A stretch of DNA of 64,000 bases from Bacteroidia bacterium (GTDB lineage: Bacteria > Bacteroidota > Bacteroidia > Chitinophagales > UBA2359), in the NCBI GenBank assembly GCA_030427245.1, contig JAUHXA010000001.1:155899-219898 (forward strand), written 5' to 3'. The notes below the pieces were generated by a model. It made no database searches, was not told the DNA's origin, and saw nothing but the letters and a program-made list of their open reading frames with translations. Position numbers and translations under genes: made by a program. Within the stretch, counting starts at the first letter, position 1. Each line of letters begins with the position of its first letter. Shown here piece by piece: positions 1-8,233 of this stretch.

Positions 1-69
1 AGCTTGTACGGAGCTAAATCCCAATACGACAAGCACAAATAGGCTAAAAAGTAATGTTATTTTTTTCAT
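1..69 (-). CDS. N-terminus of an exported protein (partial)
   Basis: The reverse strand has an ATG at 69 opening a frame that stays open to the window edge (23 codons). It begins MKKITLLFSLFVLVVLGF and continues SSVQA: a lysine-rich n-region, a hydrophobic core and an AxA-like cleavage region, i.e. a Sec signal peptide. Nothing of the mature protein is visible, so no function can be given. The frame is too short to appear in ordinary ORF lists. A gene is likely because start, charge and hydrophobic core fit together. Confidence 0.6.
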   Translation of the reverse strand, partial: MKKITLLFSLFVLVVLGFSSVQA

Positions 70-297
70 TTTTAACTATATTAAAGGGTCAAAAAAATAT
101 TACTATTTTCTGCAAAAAACAGATGAACATTAGACTCCTTATTGGATTTTGGTCACGCTTTTTTTGAAGAAAAATCAAGTCCATAACCAACTTTTTTTAC
201 CTTCCAAAAAAAGGAATCTTTCTTCCATATTTTCCTCAAACCAAACAATATCCAATGCATTAAAAATCAACCCATTACTTCAATCTCCCTCCGTTCC
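70..297. other. Intergenic region without a recognised gene
   Basis: AT-rich spacer between the start of the edge gene and the stop of the DoxX-like gene, both on the minus strand. It probably contains the promoter of the edge gene. I see no convincing ORF, RNA gene or strong terminator hairpin. Confidence 0.5.
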
Positions 298-651
298 TTA
301 GGTATAACAATATGCCCAAAAAATCAGCACTCCTTGAATGGGTAATCGAAGAAAAGTTGCCTTTACGTGTTTCCCTTTTTCAAGGGCTTTTTGGAAGTGA
401 TACACATTGGCGGGAAAAACGGCAATCAACAAGGCGATGACTGCCCAAGCTGCTATTGAAGTAGTTGCTGGAATGAGCAATAAAACACCCAAAACCACTT
501 CAATCGCACCGACCAACAGATTGACCTTTTCGGGAGCAGGCACAAAAGGAGGGGTGATTTTTAAGAAGAAACGGGGATGTCGAAAATGGCTGACTCCTGC
601 ATAAATGTAAAAAGCTGCCATGAGAAGGAGGAACGCAAATGAGAGGGTCAT
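298..651 (-). CDS. DoxX-like small integral membrane protein
   Basis: The 117-residue protein has four hydrophobic segments, at about residues 3-18, 45-62, 64-80 and 102-116. The loop YAGVSHFRHPRFFLKITPP after the first segment is typical of DoxX-like proteins of Bacteroidota. Members of the family are usually annotated as quinone- or redox-associated membrane proteins, but the reaction is not established for this subgroup. The ATG at 651 gives a complete membrane protein of normal family length. It stands alone, with the Septu-like pair upstream on the same strand ending 17 bp before its start, so read-through is possible. Confidence 0.8.
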   Translation of the reverse strand: MTLSFAFLLLMAAFYIYAGVSHFRHPRFFLKITPPFVPAPEKVNLLVGAIEVVLGVLLLIPATTSIAAWAVIALLIAVFPANVYHFQKALEKGKHVKATFLRLPIQGVLIFWAYCYT

Positions 652-668
652 AGGATTTGAGTAATAAG

Positions 669-1316
669 TTACTTAATGCTGTATTTTTCTAATAATATCT
701 TGAACATCAGAGAAAAAGGATGATCGTTTTGGGCAAATCTTTTCAAGAGGCTTTTTTCAGTTTCGGTCATTGACTTTCTCTCTTCAAGTATTTGCTGCTT
801 CAAAATGAGAATCAAGATATTGGAGAATTTTTGTAGCTCTTTAGCCCGTAATAAATCCAACCTCTCAGCACTCAAACGGTATTTTTGAATAGTTTTGTTG
901 CCTTTTATAGAACCATTTTTAGCAAGAATAATTTCATCTTCAAAACCAAGATGTTCTTGTATCACTTCATCAAAATCACTACATGGGTTCAAGGTTTCGA
1001 TTACAGCAATACTTTTATTTGGTATTTTCCCATTACAATGGTCGCAAGTCAAATACAAATTTTCCCAATTAAATGCCAAATCTTTTCTTTCTGCCACTTC
1101 GATATAATGGTCGACTTCACTCTTTAACCCCCTCAATTTCTGCTCGCAATAAAAGCACTTAGAATGACTCATTACTTTTAATAATTGTCTTATTTTTTTG
1201 TGGGCATATTTTGAGCTATCAGGTCGTTTTTTGCCGCTTTTTATGAATTTATATGTCCATTCCTTTTCCTTCTTCTCCAAATTGTCAGGTTTAGACAAGC
1301 GTTTGATGTATCGCAT
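669..1316 (-). CDS. ptuB: HNH endonuclease, PtuB-like subunit of a Septu defence system
   Basis: The 215-residue protein has a zinc-type HNH nuclease core: CFYC at residues 54-57, VDHYIEV with the catalytic Asp-His at 69-70, the Asn of NWENLYLTC near 83-88, and CDHCN at 91-95. The C-terminal half is helical. The gene starts 3 bp after the stop of the ABC-type ATPase upstream, so the two are surely co-transcribed. An SMC/RecF-like ATPase followed by a small HNH nuclease is the PtuA-PtuB arrangement of Septu, in which the complex degrades DNA during phage infection. No reverse transcriptase is adjacent, so it is not visibly a retron-Septu. GC content is about 25% in sampled stretches, well below the his genes next door, suggesting horizontal transfer. 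Confidence 0.8.
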   Translation of the reverse strand: MRYIKRLSKPDNLEKKEKEWTYKFIKSGKKRPDSSKYAHKKIRQLLKVMSHSKCFYCEQKLRGLKSEVDHYIEVAERKDLAFNWENLYLTCDHCNGKIPNKSIAVIETLNPCSDFDEVIQEHLGFEDEIILAKNGSIKGNKTIQKYRLSAERLDLLRAKELQKFSNILILILKQQILEERKSMTETEKSLLKRFAQNDHPFSLMFKILLEKYSIK

Positions 1317-1319
1317 GGA

Positions 1320-2549
1320 TTAGTTTTTTGCAGTCAGTTGTTCAAGTAAATTATCTACATCAAAGTAAGCAAAGTATTGAGGATTGATGCGTTGCAGTTG
1401 ATTTTCAATATTTTTTCTCAATAAATAATTTCCTGCTTCAATGGCTTTTTTGCGTTTATTTAGAAGATTGGTGATAGGCTCATTGAAGGGCAAAGTCTCT
1501 CCAAACAAGGGCGACAAAAGAATTTCTTCAATAGGTTTGCTGGCGTATTCTTCTGTAGCATCTTCAATTATACAATGGTCATGCCTTGCCTCACACACGA
1601 AAACTTTGGCATTTTCAACTGAAGAAACGATAAAAGGAGAATGTGTTGTTAGAATGATTTGAAGGTTTGGGAAAATTTCTAAGATATTGCAGATAAAGGT
1701 TTTCTGCCATTTGGGGTGAAGGTGGTTTTCTGCTTCATCGATAAGTAGAAGTCCTCGTGTTTCGCAAAGTGATTCAATAGGTAAATTGTTTAACCTATTG
1801 ACAGCGTGCATTTGTCCCAAAAGTGCAACCATTCGTTGGATAAGATACAAATTACCGCTGCTTAGTTTGTCTAATGTGATTTCTTTTCCATTTTGCTCAA
1901 TAATGGGCATTAAATCAGAACGAGAGACATACGCCAACTTGCCGTTGTTCAAGCTAAGCTTTATGATTGCCTTCAATTTTTGATACAAAAATTCGCCCAA
2001 TCTTTTTTCGGTTTTTGCTTCACTTCCCCTCAAATAGTCGAAATAGCAAATTAATTGGGTAACGGAAATATTTTTATGATGCCCACTTAAAGCGCCTGTC
2101 AAATACGTTTTGATATCAGGTGCAACAATATTCTTTATGTCAAAACTATCTGTCGCCAAATTTGAAAGCCAATAATTAACTACTACATTTATAAATGGAG
2201 CTTTATTATCACCGAAACTTTGATTTAGTTTTTGGGCAGTTGTAAAAAATCGGTTATCCCTATTATGAGAATGTATTCCTGTAAAACTAACTTGTTCTTC
2301 TTGATTATCAATAGCAATTTTGGACGATAGTATAATTTCTTCTCCATTAAAAATATCTCTACCCACATATTGATAAGCTCCAAACAAAAGCCCCCGAATC
2401 GCATCCAAAACAATGGTTTTCCCTGTTCCGTTTTCTCCCGTAATAATCACTACGGGAGGTTTATCTTGACTGTCTTCTTCACCAATAAATTGTAGGTACT
2501 CTTCCTTAAAAGGACCAATACCTTTCATTTTCAAATCAAATATTCGCAT
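1320..2549 (-). CDS. ptuA: AAA/ABC-type ATPase, PtuA-like subunit of a Septu defence system
   Basis: The 409-residue protein has the full RecF/SMC-like ATPase set: Walker A GENGTGKT at residues 38-45, ABC signature LSSGN at 229-233, Walker B LLLIDEAEN starting at 267, and an H-loop TTHSPF at 301-306. The middle part (about 80-220) is family-specific. It lies 3 bp upstream of an HNH nuclease gene, which points to Septu PtuA rather than a general OLD or RecF protein. In Septu the ATPase oligomer carries the nuclease and controls its activity. The gene is AT-rich compared with hisF. An alternative is another ATPase-HNH defence type of the same overall layout. Confidence 0.8.
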   Translation of the reverse strand: MRIFDLKMKGIGPFKEEYLQFIGEEDSQDKPPVVIITGENGTGKTIVLDAIRGLLFGAYQYVGRDIFNGEEIILSSKIAIDNQEEQVSFTGIHSHNRDNRFFTTAQKLNQSFGDNKAPFINVVVNYWLSNLATDSFDIKNIVAPDIKTYLTGALSGHHKNISVTQLICYFDYLRGSEAKTEKRLGEFLYQKLKAIIKLSLNNGKLAYVSRSDLMPIIEQNGKEITLDKLSSGNLYLIQRMVALLGQMHAVNRLNNLPIESLCETRGLLLIDEAENHLHPKWQKTFICNILEIFPNLQIILTTHSPFIVSSVENAKVFVCEARHDHCIIEDATEEYASKPIEEILLSPLFGETLPFNEPITNLLNKRKKAIEAGNYLLRKNIENQLQRINPQYFAYFDVDNLLEQLTAKN

Positions 2550-2662
2550 CCTTCAAAATATTTAGCTTCTTCCAAAGATACATTCTTTTGAAGAAACGCC
2601 CAACCCAAAAGAAACAATAAGTCTTAATCAGAAAGTAAAATAAAATCTGTTTACTATTAAAG

Positions 2663-3418
2663 CTACAGCCTAACCGCCACTCCCCTCTCCTTCAAATATT
2701 CTTTCAAATCCAAAATCGGAATTTCTCGAAAGTGAAAAATACTGGCTGCCAATGCTGCATCGGCTTTTCCAGTAGTGAAAGTATCATAAAAATGCTCTTT
2801 CGTACCTGCTCCGCCTGATGCAATGATGGGAATAGATAGGTTTTCGGATAACATCCGCAAGGCATCATTGGCAAAACCTTGTTTGGTGCCATCGTGATTC
2901 ATGGAGGTAAACAAGATTTCACCTGCTCCTCGACTTTCGGCTTCTTTCGCCCAATCCAGCAGTTTTTTGTCGGTTGCCACTCTCCCACCACTCAAATGCA
3001 CTGTCCATTCTTCCTCCAACTCTTTTGCATCAATGGCTACTACTATACACTGACTTCCAAAGTTCTTCGCCAAGTCATCAATCAAATCGGGATTGCGGAC
3101 AGCCGCCGAATTGACCGAAATTTTGTCGGCTCCTACCGCTAAAAGTGCCTCCACATCTTCGACTGAACGGATGCCTCCTCCAATGGTAAAGGGAATATTG
3201 AGATGTTGGGCAATGGATTTGGCTAAAGCTGCGAGGGTTTTGCGTTTTTCATGGGTAGCGGTGATGTCCAAGAACACCAATTCGTCTGCACCTTCTTCGC
3301 TATACCTTTGCCCCAACTCCACAGGATCGCCTGCATCTCGCAAGTTCACAAAGTTAACTCCTTTGACAGTTCTGCCGTCTTTGATGTCGAGGCAGGGGAT
3401 GATTCTTTTTGCAAGCAT
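2663..3418 (-). CDS. hisF: Imidazole glycerol phosphate synthase subunit HisF
   Basis: This is the cyclase subunit of the HisFH complex of histidine synthesis. It closes the imidazole ring to give imidazole glycerol phosphate and AICAR using ammonia from HisH. The 251 residues match the usual HisF length. Visible motifs are [17 protein letters not shown] at the N-terminus with the catalytic Asp, the half-barrel GGGIRS phosphate loop, and [13 protein letters not shown] with the second catalytic Asp, then ASGGAG. hisA lies 80 bp upstream on the same strand, so the two probably belong to one histidine operon, although hisH and the other his genes are not in this window. Confidence 0.97.
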   Translation of the reverse strand: MLAKRIIPCLDIKDGRTVKGVNFVNLRDAGDPVELGQRYSEEGADELVFLDITATHEKRKTLAALAKSIAQHLNIPFTIGGGIRSVEDVEALLAVGADKISVNSAAVRNPDLIDDLAKNFGSQCIVVAIDAKELEEEWTVHLSGGRVATDKKLLDWAKEAESRGAGEILFTSMNHDGTKQGFANDALRMLSENLSIPIIASGGAGTKEHFYDTFTTGKADAALAASIFHFREIPILDLKEYLKERGVAVRL

Positions 3419-3498
3419 TTTTCTATGGATTCTTTTGGTTCTTGATAGATGCTATTGATTCTTGGTGGATACTTTTGTTTACTTTGTGCATTTGTAGG

Positions 3499-4191
3499 TC
3501 AAATATCCACTTTTCCCTCATAAATCGCCTTTCCGACAATTACCCCATACAAATCCATTTCCTCCAATCGTCTAATGTCCTCATTATTGGAAACTCCTCC
3601 ACTCGCTATCAGCTTCAATGAAGGGAATTGAGTTAGAATCTGTCCATATAATTCAAAAGCAGGTCCTTGCATCATTCCATCTTTGCTGATGTCGGTACAA
3701 ATCACATATTGAATTCCTTTACCGACAAAAAATTGAAGAAAATCAAACAAATCTAGACTCGTTTGTTCTTGCCATCCACCTACTGCAATTTGAGCATTGC
3801 GAACATCCGCCCCTAAGATAATTTTTTCGCTGCCATATTCCTCCAGCCACTCCAAAAACATTTCTCGATTTTTGACCGCAACCGTTCCTCCTGTGATTTG
3901 ACTCGCCCCACTATCAAAGGCTATTCGCACATCCTCATGGCTTTTCAGCCCGCCTCCAAAGTCAATTTGCAGTCCAGTATGCGTAGCGATTTTTTCTAAA
4001 ACCTTATGATTGACAATATGTTTTGCCTTTGCTCCGTCCAAGTCCACTAAATGCAAACGTGTTACACCTGCCGCTTCAAATTGTTGGGCAACTTCTAAGG
4101 GATTAGCATTGTAAACCTTTTTTTGGTCATAATCACCTTGTGTCAGTCTAACGCATTGACCATTGATGATGTCTATTGCAGGGATAATCAT
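3499..4191 (-). CDS. hisA: ProFAR isomerase HisA
   Basis: 1-(5-phosphoribosyl)-5-[(5-phosphoribosylamino)methylideneamino]imidazole-4-carboxamide isomerase, the histidine-pathway step before HisF. The 230-residue half-barrel-duplicated TIM barrel begins IIPAIDIINGQCVRLTQGD (catalytic Asp in AID). It has GGGLKSHED as one phosphate loop, CTDISKDGMMQGP carrying the second catalytic Asp, and ASGGVSNNED as the other phosphate loop. It is shorter than average but has all the catalytic parts. It precedes hisF in the direction of transcription. Adjacent hisA-hisF is the common order in bacteria, and function is secure. Confidence 0.96.
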   Translation of the reverse strand: MIIPAIDIINGQCVRLTQGDYDQKKVYNANPLEVAQQFEAAGVTRLHLVDLDGAKAKHIVNHKVLEKIATHTGLQIDFGGGLKSHEDVRIAFDSGASQITGGTVAVKNREMFLEWLEEYGSEKIILGADVRNAQIAVGGWQEQTSLDLFDFLQFFVGKGIQYVICTDISKDGMMQGPAFELYGQILTQFPSLKLIASGGVSNNEDIRRLEEMDLYGVIVGKAIYEGKVDI

Positions 4192-4328
4192 GATTGAATG
4201 GTTATATTGTTTCGCTTTGCTAATGGTTTCTCCTTCGGTTGACTCTTAAATGGTTAAACTGCTGTTCACTTGGGATTGTTTATATGTATAGCCATCCAGC
4301 AATATAACAATTCAACCATAAAACAATC

Positions 4329-5336
4329 TCACAACTCCATCACCGCCATTTCCTTCGCCACTTTGAAGCCCAAGTCCGATACCCGATGATAGGCTTCACT
4401 GCTTTCGTCCAAAACAGGGTTGGTGTGATTGAAGTGAATAAAATGCACCTTTGCTTTTTCCTTTGCAGGTAAATCAGCGAACAAAGTTAGGCTTTCTTCG
4501 ATAAAGGGATGGGGAATTTCACTCATATCTCTCCCTGCAATTTCACCATTTGCATAAAAAGTGGCATCCAAAAAGGCATAATCCACTTTTTTGATTTCCT
4601 TCAATATATCTCGATTCCACAAATGCCATTTGTCAATATCAGGAATAAACAAGGCTGATTTTGAAGTCCCTTCAATTTTAAACCCTACCGTTTCAGAAAA
4701 TTCATCCCGATGTGGAACGAGGTAAGGCGTAACCTTCAATCGCTCATTTAATACTACTGTTTCTTCATTTTCCAAAGGCTGCAAAGCGATGTTCTGTAAA
4801 ATAAGTAGCTGACTCCAAGGGGCATTGTTGGTCAAAAAACTGCTCATTCGAGGCATGGCATATACTTTGACCTCCTTAGTCCCCATCACCTCTCTACCCA
4901 AGTGCATCAAACCTGTATAATGTCCAATGTGCGCATGGGTCAAGAAAATGCCTGACAAGTATTCTTCTTTTACTCCCACTTGCAAACTATCCAATCGCTG
5001 CAATTGCTCTCGGAAATCGGGCGTTGCATCCAACAACCACCTTTGCTGACTAATCGGGTCAATCAATGCCAAACAAGACACCAAACGTTTACTTTCGGGC
5101 TGTTCGACGGTTCGTTTGCAGCAGGCTTTTTGACACGCTGCTTGTGGGAAACCTGCATCCTGTGCGATTCCTAAGACGGCGATATAGGGAGTTTTGGGAG
5201 TCATTGGTATTTTTGAAGTGGGTATAGAGTTCTCATTGGGAAGTTGAACCGTTGTATCTATTTCGGAGTTTTTGTGGATGACAAAAGGAGTTAACAGCAT
5301 CAACAATAAAAAGAAAAGAAGGAAGCGGTAGAACAT
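4329..5336 (-). CDS. PqqB-like MBL-fold metallo-hydrolase
   Basis: The 335-residue protein has an N-terminal hydrophobic anchor or signal (residues 3-20) followed by a metallo-beta-lactamase fold. PqqB-like features are VLGIAQDAGFPQ, a CxxxCC segment just after it, THAHIGHYTG (the HxHxDH site with Gly for Asp) and HFIHFNHTNP near the end. PqqB proper is a cytoplasmic PQQ-maturation hydroxylase. No other pqq gene is nearby and this copy has an export signal, so it is better called a PqqB-like hydrolase of unknown substrate. It is transcribed alone behind a 137-bp gap after hisA. Confidence 0.8.
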   Translation of the reverse strand: MFYRFLLFFLLLMLLTPFVIHKNSEIDTTVQLPNENSIPTSKIPMTPKTPYIAVLGIAQDAGFPQAACQKACCKRTVEQPESKRLVSCLALIDPISQQRWLLDATPDFREQLQRLDSLQVGVKEEYLSGIFLTHAHIGHYTGLMHLGREVMGTKEVKVYAMPRMSSFLTNNAPWSQLLILQNIALQPLENEETVVLNERLKVTPYLVPHRDEFSETVGFKIEGTSKSALFIPDIDKWHLWNRDILKEIKKVDYAFLDATFYANGEIAGRDMSEIPHPFIEESLTLFADLPAKEKAKVHFIHFNHTNPVLDESSEAYHRVSDLGFKVAKEMAVMEL

Positions 5337-5426
5337 GCCGGATCGTTTTGGTTTGCATTGACAGGATTTGCGATAGATGATTTTTGAAGTTTGATTTGAG
5401 GTTTGTGATTTTGAAAAATCAGCACA

Positions 5427-6071
5427 TCACTTCGTACATGGTCCATTCACCCATCTTGTCAAACCTGCCTTGTCTGCCAAACATTTATTGGGGTAGGTCT
5501 TGCCATCGCAACCACAAACAGGGCGGTACTCTTTGGTGCAAGGGCGGTTTTTGTCAATTTTGGAGGGGTCAATACATTTTTTGGTGGCAGCTTCTTCCTT
5601 CTCTTTTTGCCCACATTCGCCCTCTGTCCAAGACAATACACCAGCTCTTGTTGCCATACAAGTGTTGGAGTAAGTTTTTTCATCACAGCCACAAACTGGG
5701 CGGTATTCTTTGGTGCAGGGGACATTCTTTTGTATTTTGGATTCGTCAATACAGTCGCTCGTTTGGGGGCTGCCACATTCCCCTTTTGTCCAAGAAGTCA
5801 CGCCCGATGTTTCGGCGACACAGGCATTGGAGTAAGTTTTTTGGTCACAACCACAGACGGGATTGTAGTCCATTGTGCACATCGCATCTTTATTAATTTT
5901 GGAGGCATCAATGCAGTCTTTGTCTTTTGTAGTTGCCGTATTATCCGTTTCTGTTTGTTCGGTTTTGGTTGTATTCTTGGAGTCTTCTGCATCTCGATTG
6001 GCATTGCAGCCTTCGGAGGCGTTGAGTATCCACAGTGTAAGACAGGTTAGAAGAAGAGAGAAAAATTTCAT
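5427..6071 (-). CDS. Secreted triple Kazal-domain protease inhibitor
   Basis: The 214-residue protein starts with a signal peptide (about residues 1-20) and a cysteine soon after (SEGC, a poor lipobox), then a low-complexity Asp/Thr linker. Three Kazal-type repeats of about 50 residues follow. Each has the pattern CIDxSKIxKxxxCTxxYxPVCGCDxKTYxNxCxAxxxGVxxWxxG(E/P)C with six cysteines. Kazal domains inhibit serine proteases by presenting a loop to the active site. Here they would act at the cell surface or outside, for self-protection against own or foreign proteases. The near-identity of the repeats points to recent duplication. The target cannot be read from the sequence. Confidence 0.85.
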   Translation of the reverse strand: MKFFSLLLTCLTLWILNASEGCNANRDAEDSKNTTKTEQTETDNTATTKDKDCIDASKINKDAMCTMDYNPVCGCDQKTYSNACVAETSGVTSWTKGECGSPQTSDCIDESKIQKNVPCTKEYRPVCGCDEKTYSNTCMATRAGVLSWTEGECGQKEKEEAATKKCIDPSKIDKNRPCTKEYRPVCGCDGKTYPNKCLADKAGLTRWVNGPCTK

Positions 6072-6399
6072 GCTTTTGTTGGTTTTATGATAAATAGAAG
6101 CTAAAACAGGACTTGATATTATTATTTGACAAATTTAAACAAATTATAGGGTGAATAGAAGTCTATCACAGATTTCGCAGGTATTTCAGATGTCGCAGAT
6201 AAAATATTGAAACCCAAAAATATAACTTTTTGTTTATCAAAATTTTATGTTTAGAACTCCGAAATGTAGGGGCTATATGAAATACAATAAATTTCGAGGT
6301 AAACGTTTTTTTCTTTAATATTACATTCCTCTTTTGATTAGTCCAAGGCCTATATCATCCAAAACAAAACTACCAAACAGCTTTTACTTTGCTACCATC
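6072..6399. repeat. Intergenic region with a short CAGAT(T/G)TCGCAG-type repeat
   Basis: This spacer between two divergent genes (Kazal gene on minus, small orphan on plus) holds an imperfect tandem of ATTTC/TCGCAGAT-like units at about 6168-6200. Such short 'cagatttcgcag' tandems resemble extragenic filler repeats seen in other Bacteroidota. Apart from presumed promoters nothing else is recognised. Confidence 0.35.
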
Positions 6400-6741
6400 A
6401 TGACTATCAAAAATATACAAGCAAAATGCGCTCATCCAGATATTTCCCCCAATGACCTATACGTCGAAATCTCACGAATTCGAGATGGTGCGAAAATTTA
6501 CAACAGTTCCACAGGTTATCTTGGTGATTACCAACGCATAGGTAGGGCTTCTTGGACTGAACGTCTTCCCAAAAAAGTACACAATGAAGATGCTTACCTT
6601 CTTCTTTGTCTCAACAAACAGGATTTTACCTCGATGAAATATATTTCTTTTTCTCCAGATGATTTTGAAGTAGAAAAACCAGATAGTTTGAATTTTGAAG
6701 TGGATATGTTTGAAATCATGATGGAGGTCGATTGGGAGTAA
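6400..6741 (+). CDS. Hypothetical protein, 113 residues
   Basis: The ATG at 6400 gives MTIKNIQAKCAHPDISPND and a soluble protein with a strongly acidic C-terminus ending in VDMFEIMMEVDWE. An upstream TTG (6334) would add 22 unlikely residues, so the ATG is preferred. There is no signal peptide, membrane segment or motif I recognise. Codon use and the absence of overlap with another gene support a real gene, isolated between a divergent Kazal gene and the convergent tRNA. The function is unknown. Confidence 0.6.
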   Translation: MTIKNIQAKCAHPDISPNDLYVEISRIRDGAKIYNSSTGYLGDYQRIGRASWTERLPKKVHNEDAYLLLCLNKQDFTSMKYISFSPDDFEVEKPDSLNFEVDMFEIMMEVDWE

Positions 6742-6834
6742 AATCGGCTAAGACTTTGGAGAATCAAACATCGCATATCATTGTCAATGAATAGTTTGAG
6801 TTAAAATAGCGGATTGCAGGAATTGCCCAAAAGG

Positions 6835-6880
6835 CAAAAAAAAATCCCCAAATCGCTTATTGAAAAACAATTTGGGGATG
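6835..6880 (-). terminator. Rho-independent terminator of the tRNA gene
   Basis: A perfect 10-bp inverted repeat (ATCCCCAAAT at 6844-6853 and its complement at 6870-6879) is followed, reading the minus strand, by an uninterrupted T-run at 6843-6836. It lies 15 bp beyond the 3' end of the tRNA and fits an intrinsic terminator for it. Confidence 0.85.
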
Positions 6881-6894
6881 TACTCATTTCTGAG

Positions 6895-6968
6895 TGGGCC
6901 CACAAGGGCTCGAACCTTGGACCCTCTGATTATGAGTCAGATGCTCTAACCAACTGAGCTATGGGCCC
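6895..6968 (-). tRNA. tRNA with CAU anticodon (tRNA-Ile2 or elongator tRNA-Met)
   Basis: The 74-nt cloverleaf reads on the minus strand: a 7-bp acceptor stem GGGCCCA/TGGGCCC, a D-arm with TAGCTCAGTTGGTTAGAGC, an anticodon arm CTGACTCATAATCAG with CAT at 6934-6932, and a T-arm with GGTTCGAGCC. No CCA is encoded. The CAU anticodon is used by Met tRNAs and by the lysidine-modified Ile2 tRNA. The strong G-C acceptor end and the GACTCATAATC loop favour Ile2, but sequence alone does not settle it. It is not an initiator tRNA, because the three consecutive G-C pairs at the base of the anticodon stem are absent. Confidence 0.93.
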
Positions 6969-7106
6969 AACTGTAAAGCACGAGTTTATGATAAACTCTA
7001 TATTTCTAACAGTTGAAAGAACTATCACAAAGATATATCCTTGCTGGCAATACTACAATGTTTGAGTAAAGAAAGTTCAAAAAAAAGCGCAATATTCGCC
7101 TTCTAA

Positions 7107-8168
7107 ATGAAAAAAACCATGTGGCAACGCTTCAAAAACTCTGTATTCTTCATTCGTTGGTCGAGCTGGGAGTATTACCCTGCTTACTTGACCAACATTC
7201 CTGTTGTCTTTTTTTGGCTCTATTTTTCGGTTAAGGCCCGCTCCTTATTTTTTTTCAGTGCTGCCAATCCTGCTATCGAAACGGGAGGTGTATTAGGAGA
7301 ATCAAAAATCAAAATCATCCAACAGATTCCCGAGAAATTCAAACCCACCACCGTTTTTGTACCGAAACAAACTTCCTTTCATCAGATACTTCAATGGTTA
7401 AAAGACGCTCAATTAACCTTCCCAATCATTGCCAAACCCGATATTGGGGAACGTGGTTTTTTGGTAGAGAAATTGTCTTCAATGGAAGAATTGCAGCAAT
7501 ATCACCAACAAAATCAAGTAAATTTCTTGATTCAAGAGTTTGTTAGTTATCCCGTTGAAGCAGCTATTTTGCACTATCGCTATCCACATCAATCGCAAGG
7601 AACGGTGAGTTCGGTTTGTATCAAGGAATTTTTGAGTATTGAAGGGGATGGGGAAAATACGGTATTGCAGCTGATGGAAAAAAAGCCTCGTGCCAAGCTG
7701 CAAATTGAACGATTGTCACCTATTTTAGCCGAAAAAGGCTTATTGAATGTCATTCCTTCAAAGGGAGAAAAGATAGAATTGAGTGCGATTGGGAATCACT
7801 GCAAAGGCGCAAAATTTTTGAACGGAAATGCTTTGATAGACGACCAAATGCGAAAAGTATTTGACCAAATCAGCCTGCAATTGAAGGACATCTACTTTTG
7901 TCGCTACGATTTGAAGTGCCAAAGTATTGCAGATTTGAAGCAAGGGAAAAACTTCAAAATTCTTGAAATCAATGGAGTGGCTGCCGAACCTGCTCACATT
8001 TACGACCCTACTTATTCGGTTTCACAGGCCTACAAAGATTTATTTCAGCAGTGGAAAGTTATCTATGAGATTAGCTATTATCAATACCGAAATGGAGTGG
8101 AGTATATGACTTTTGGAGAGGCTAAAAAGGCGGTGAAGGAATATTTGGCGTATATGAAGAAGGCATAA
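7107..8168 (+). CDS. ATP-grasp domain protein
   Basis: The 353-residue protein starts at the ATG at 7107. After an N-terminal region with a hydrophobic stretch (about residues 28-42) it carries an ATP-grasp fold. FPIIAKPDIGERGFLVEKL has the ATP-binding lysine, FLIQEFVSYPVEA and IKEFLSIEGDGENTVLQLM form the central nucleotide site, and FKILEINGVAAEPAHIYD gives the metal-binding Glu/Asn. Such enzymes join a carboxylate to an amine or thiol through an acyl phosphate. The D-Ala-D-Ala ligase-like superfamily is the closest general match, but the substrate is unknown. It is a single gene closed by a clear terminator. Confidence 0.75.
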   Translation: MKKTMWQRFKNSVFFIRWSSWEYYPAYLTNIPVVFFWLYFSVKARSLFFFSAANPAIETGGVLGESKIKIIQQIPEKFKPTTVFVPKQTSFHQILQWLKDAQLTFPIIAKPDIGERGFLVEKLSSMEELQQYHQQNQVNFLIQEFVSYPVEAAILHYRYPHQSQGTVSSVCIKEFLSIEGDGENTVLQLMEKKPRAKLQIERLSPILAEKGLLNVIPSKGEKIELSAIGNHCKGAKFLNGNALIDDQMRKVFDQISLQLKDIYFCRYDLKCQSIADLKQGKNFKILEINGVAAEPAHIYDPTYSVSQAYKDLFQQWKVIYEISYYQYRNGVEYMTFGEAKKAVKEYLAYMKKA

Positions 8169-8220
8169 AAAAAGCGGATATATTTTTAAAAAATACATCC
8201 GCTTTCTTATATTTTAACAA
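8166..8220. terminator. Bidirectional rho-independent terminator
   Basis: An AAAGCGGAT(A)TATT-type stem at 8171-8186 pairs with AATACATCCGCTTT at 8192-8205. A-rich sequence precedes it and T-rich sequence follows, so it can stop both the plus-strand ATP-grasp gene and the convergent minus-strand EGF lipoprotein gene. Confidence 0.8.
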
Positions 8221-8233
8221 TCTTTCGATTACT

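Noticed and set aside
669-2549. Retron-type defence system
   Set aside because: There is no reverse transcriptase or msr/msd-like region next to the ATPase-HNH pair.
4329-5336. PQQ biosynthesis operon
   Set aside because: Only a PqqB-like hydrolase is present. No pqqA, C, D or E nearby, and this copy has an export signal.
5384-5896. Plus-strand frame across the Kazal gene
   Set aside because: It is an antisense shadow of the cysteine-rich repeats, with no start context or protein-like features.
6895-6968. Initiator tRNA-fMet
   Set aside because: The acceptor stem is fully paired at position 1 and the three G-C pairs of the anticodon stem are missing.
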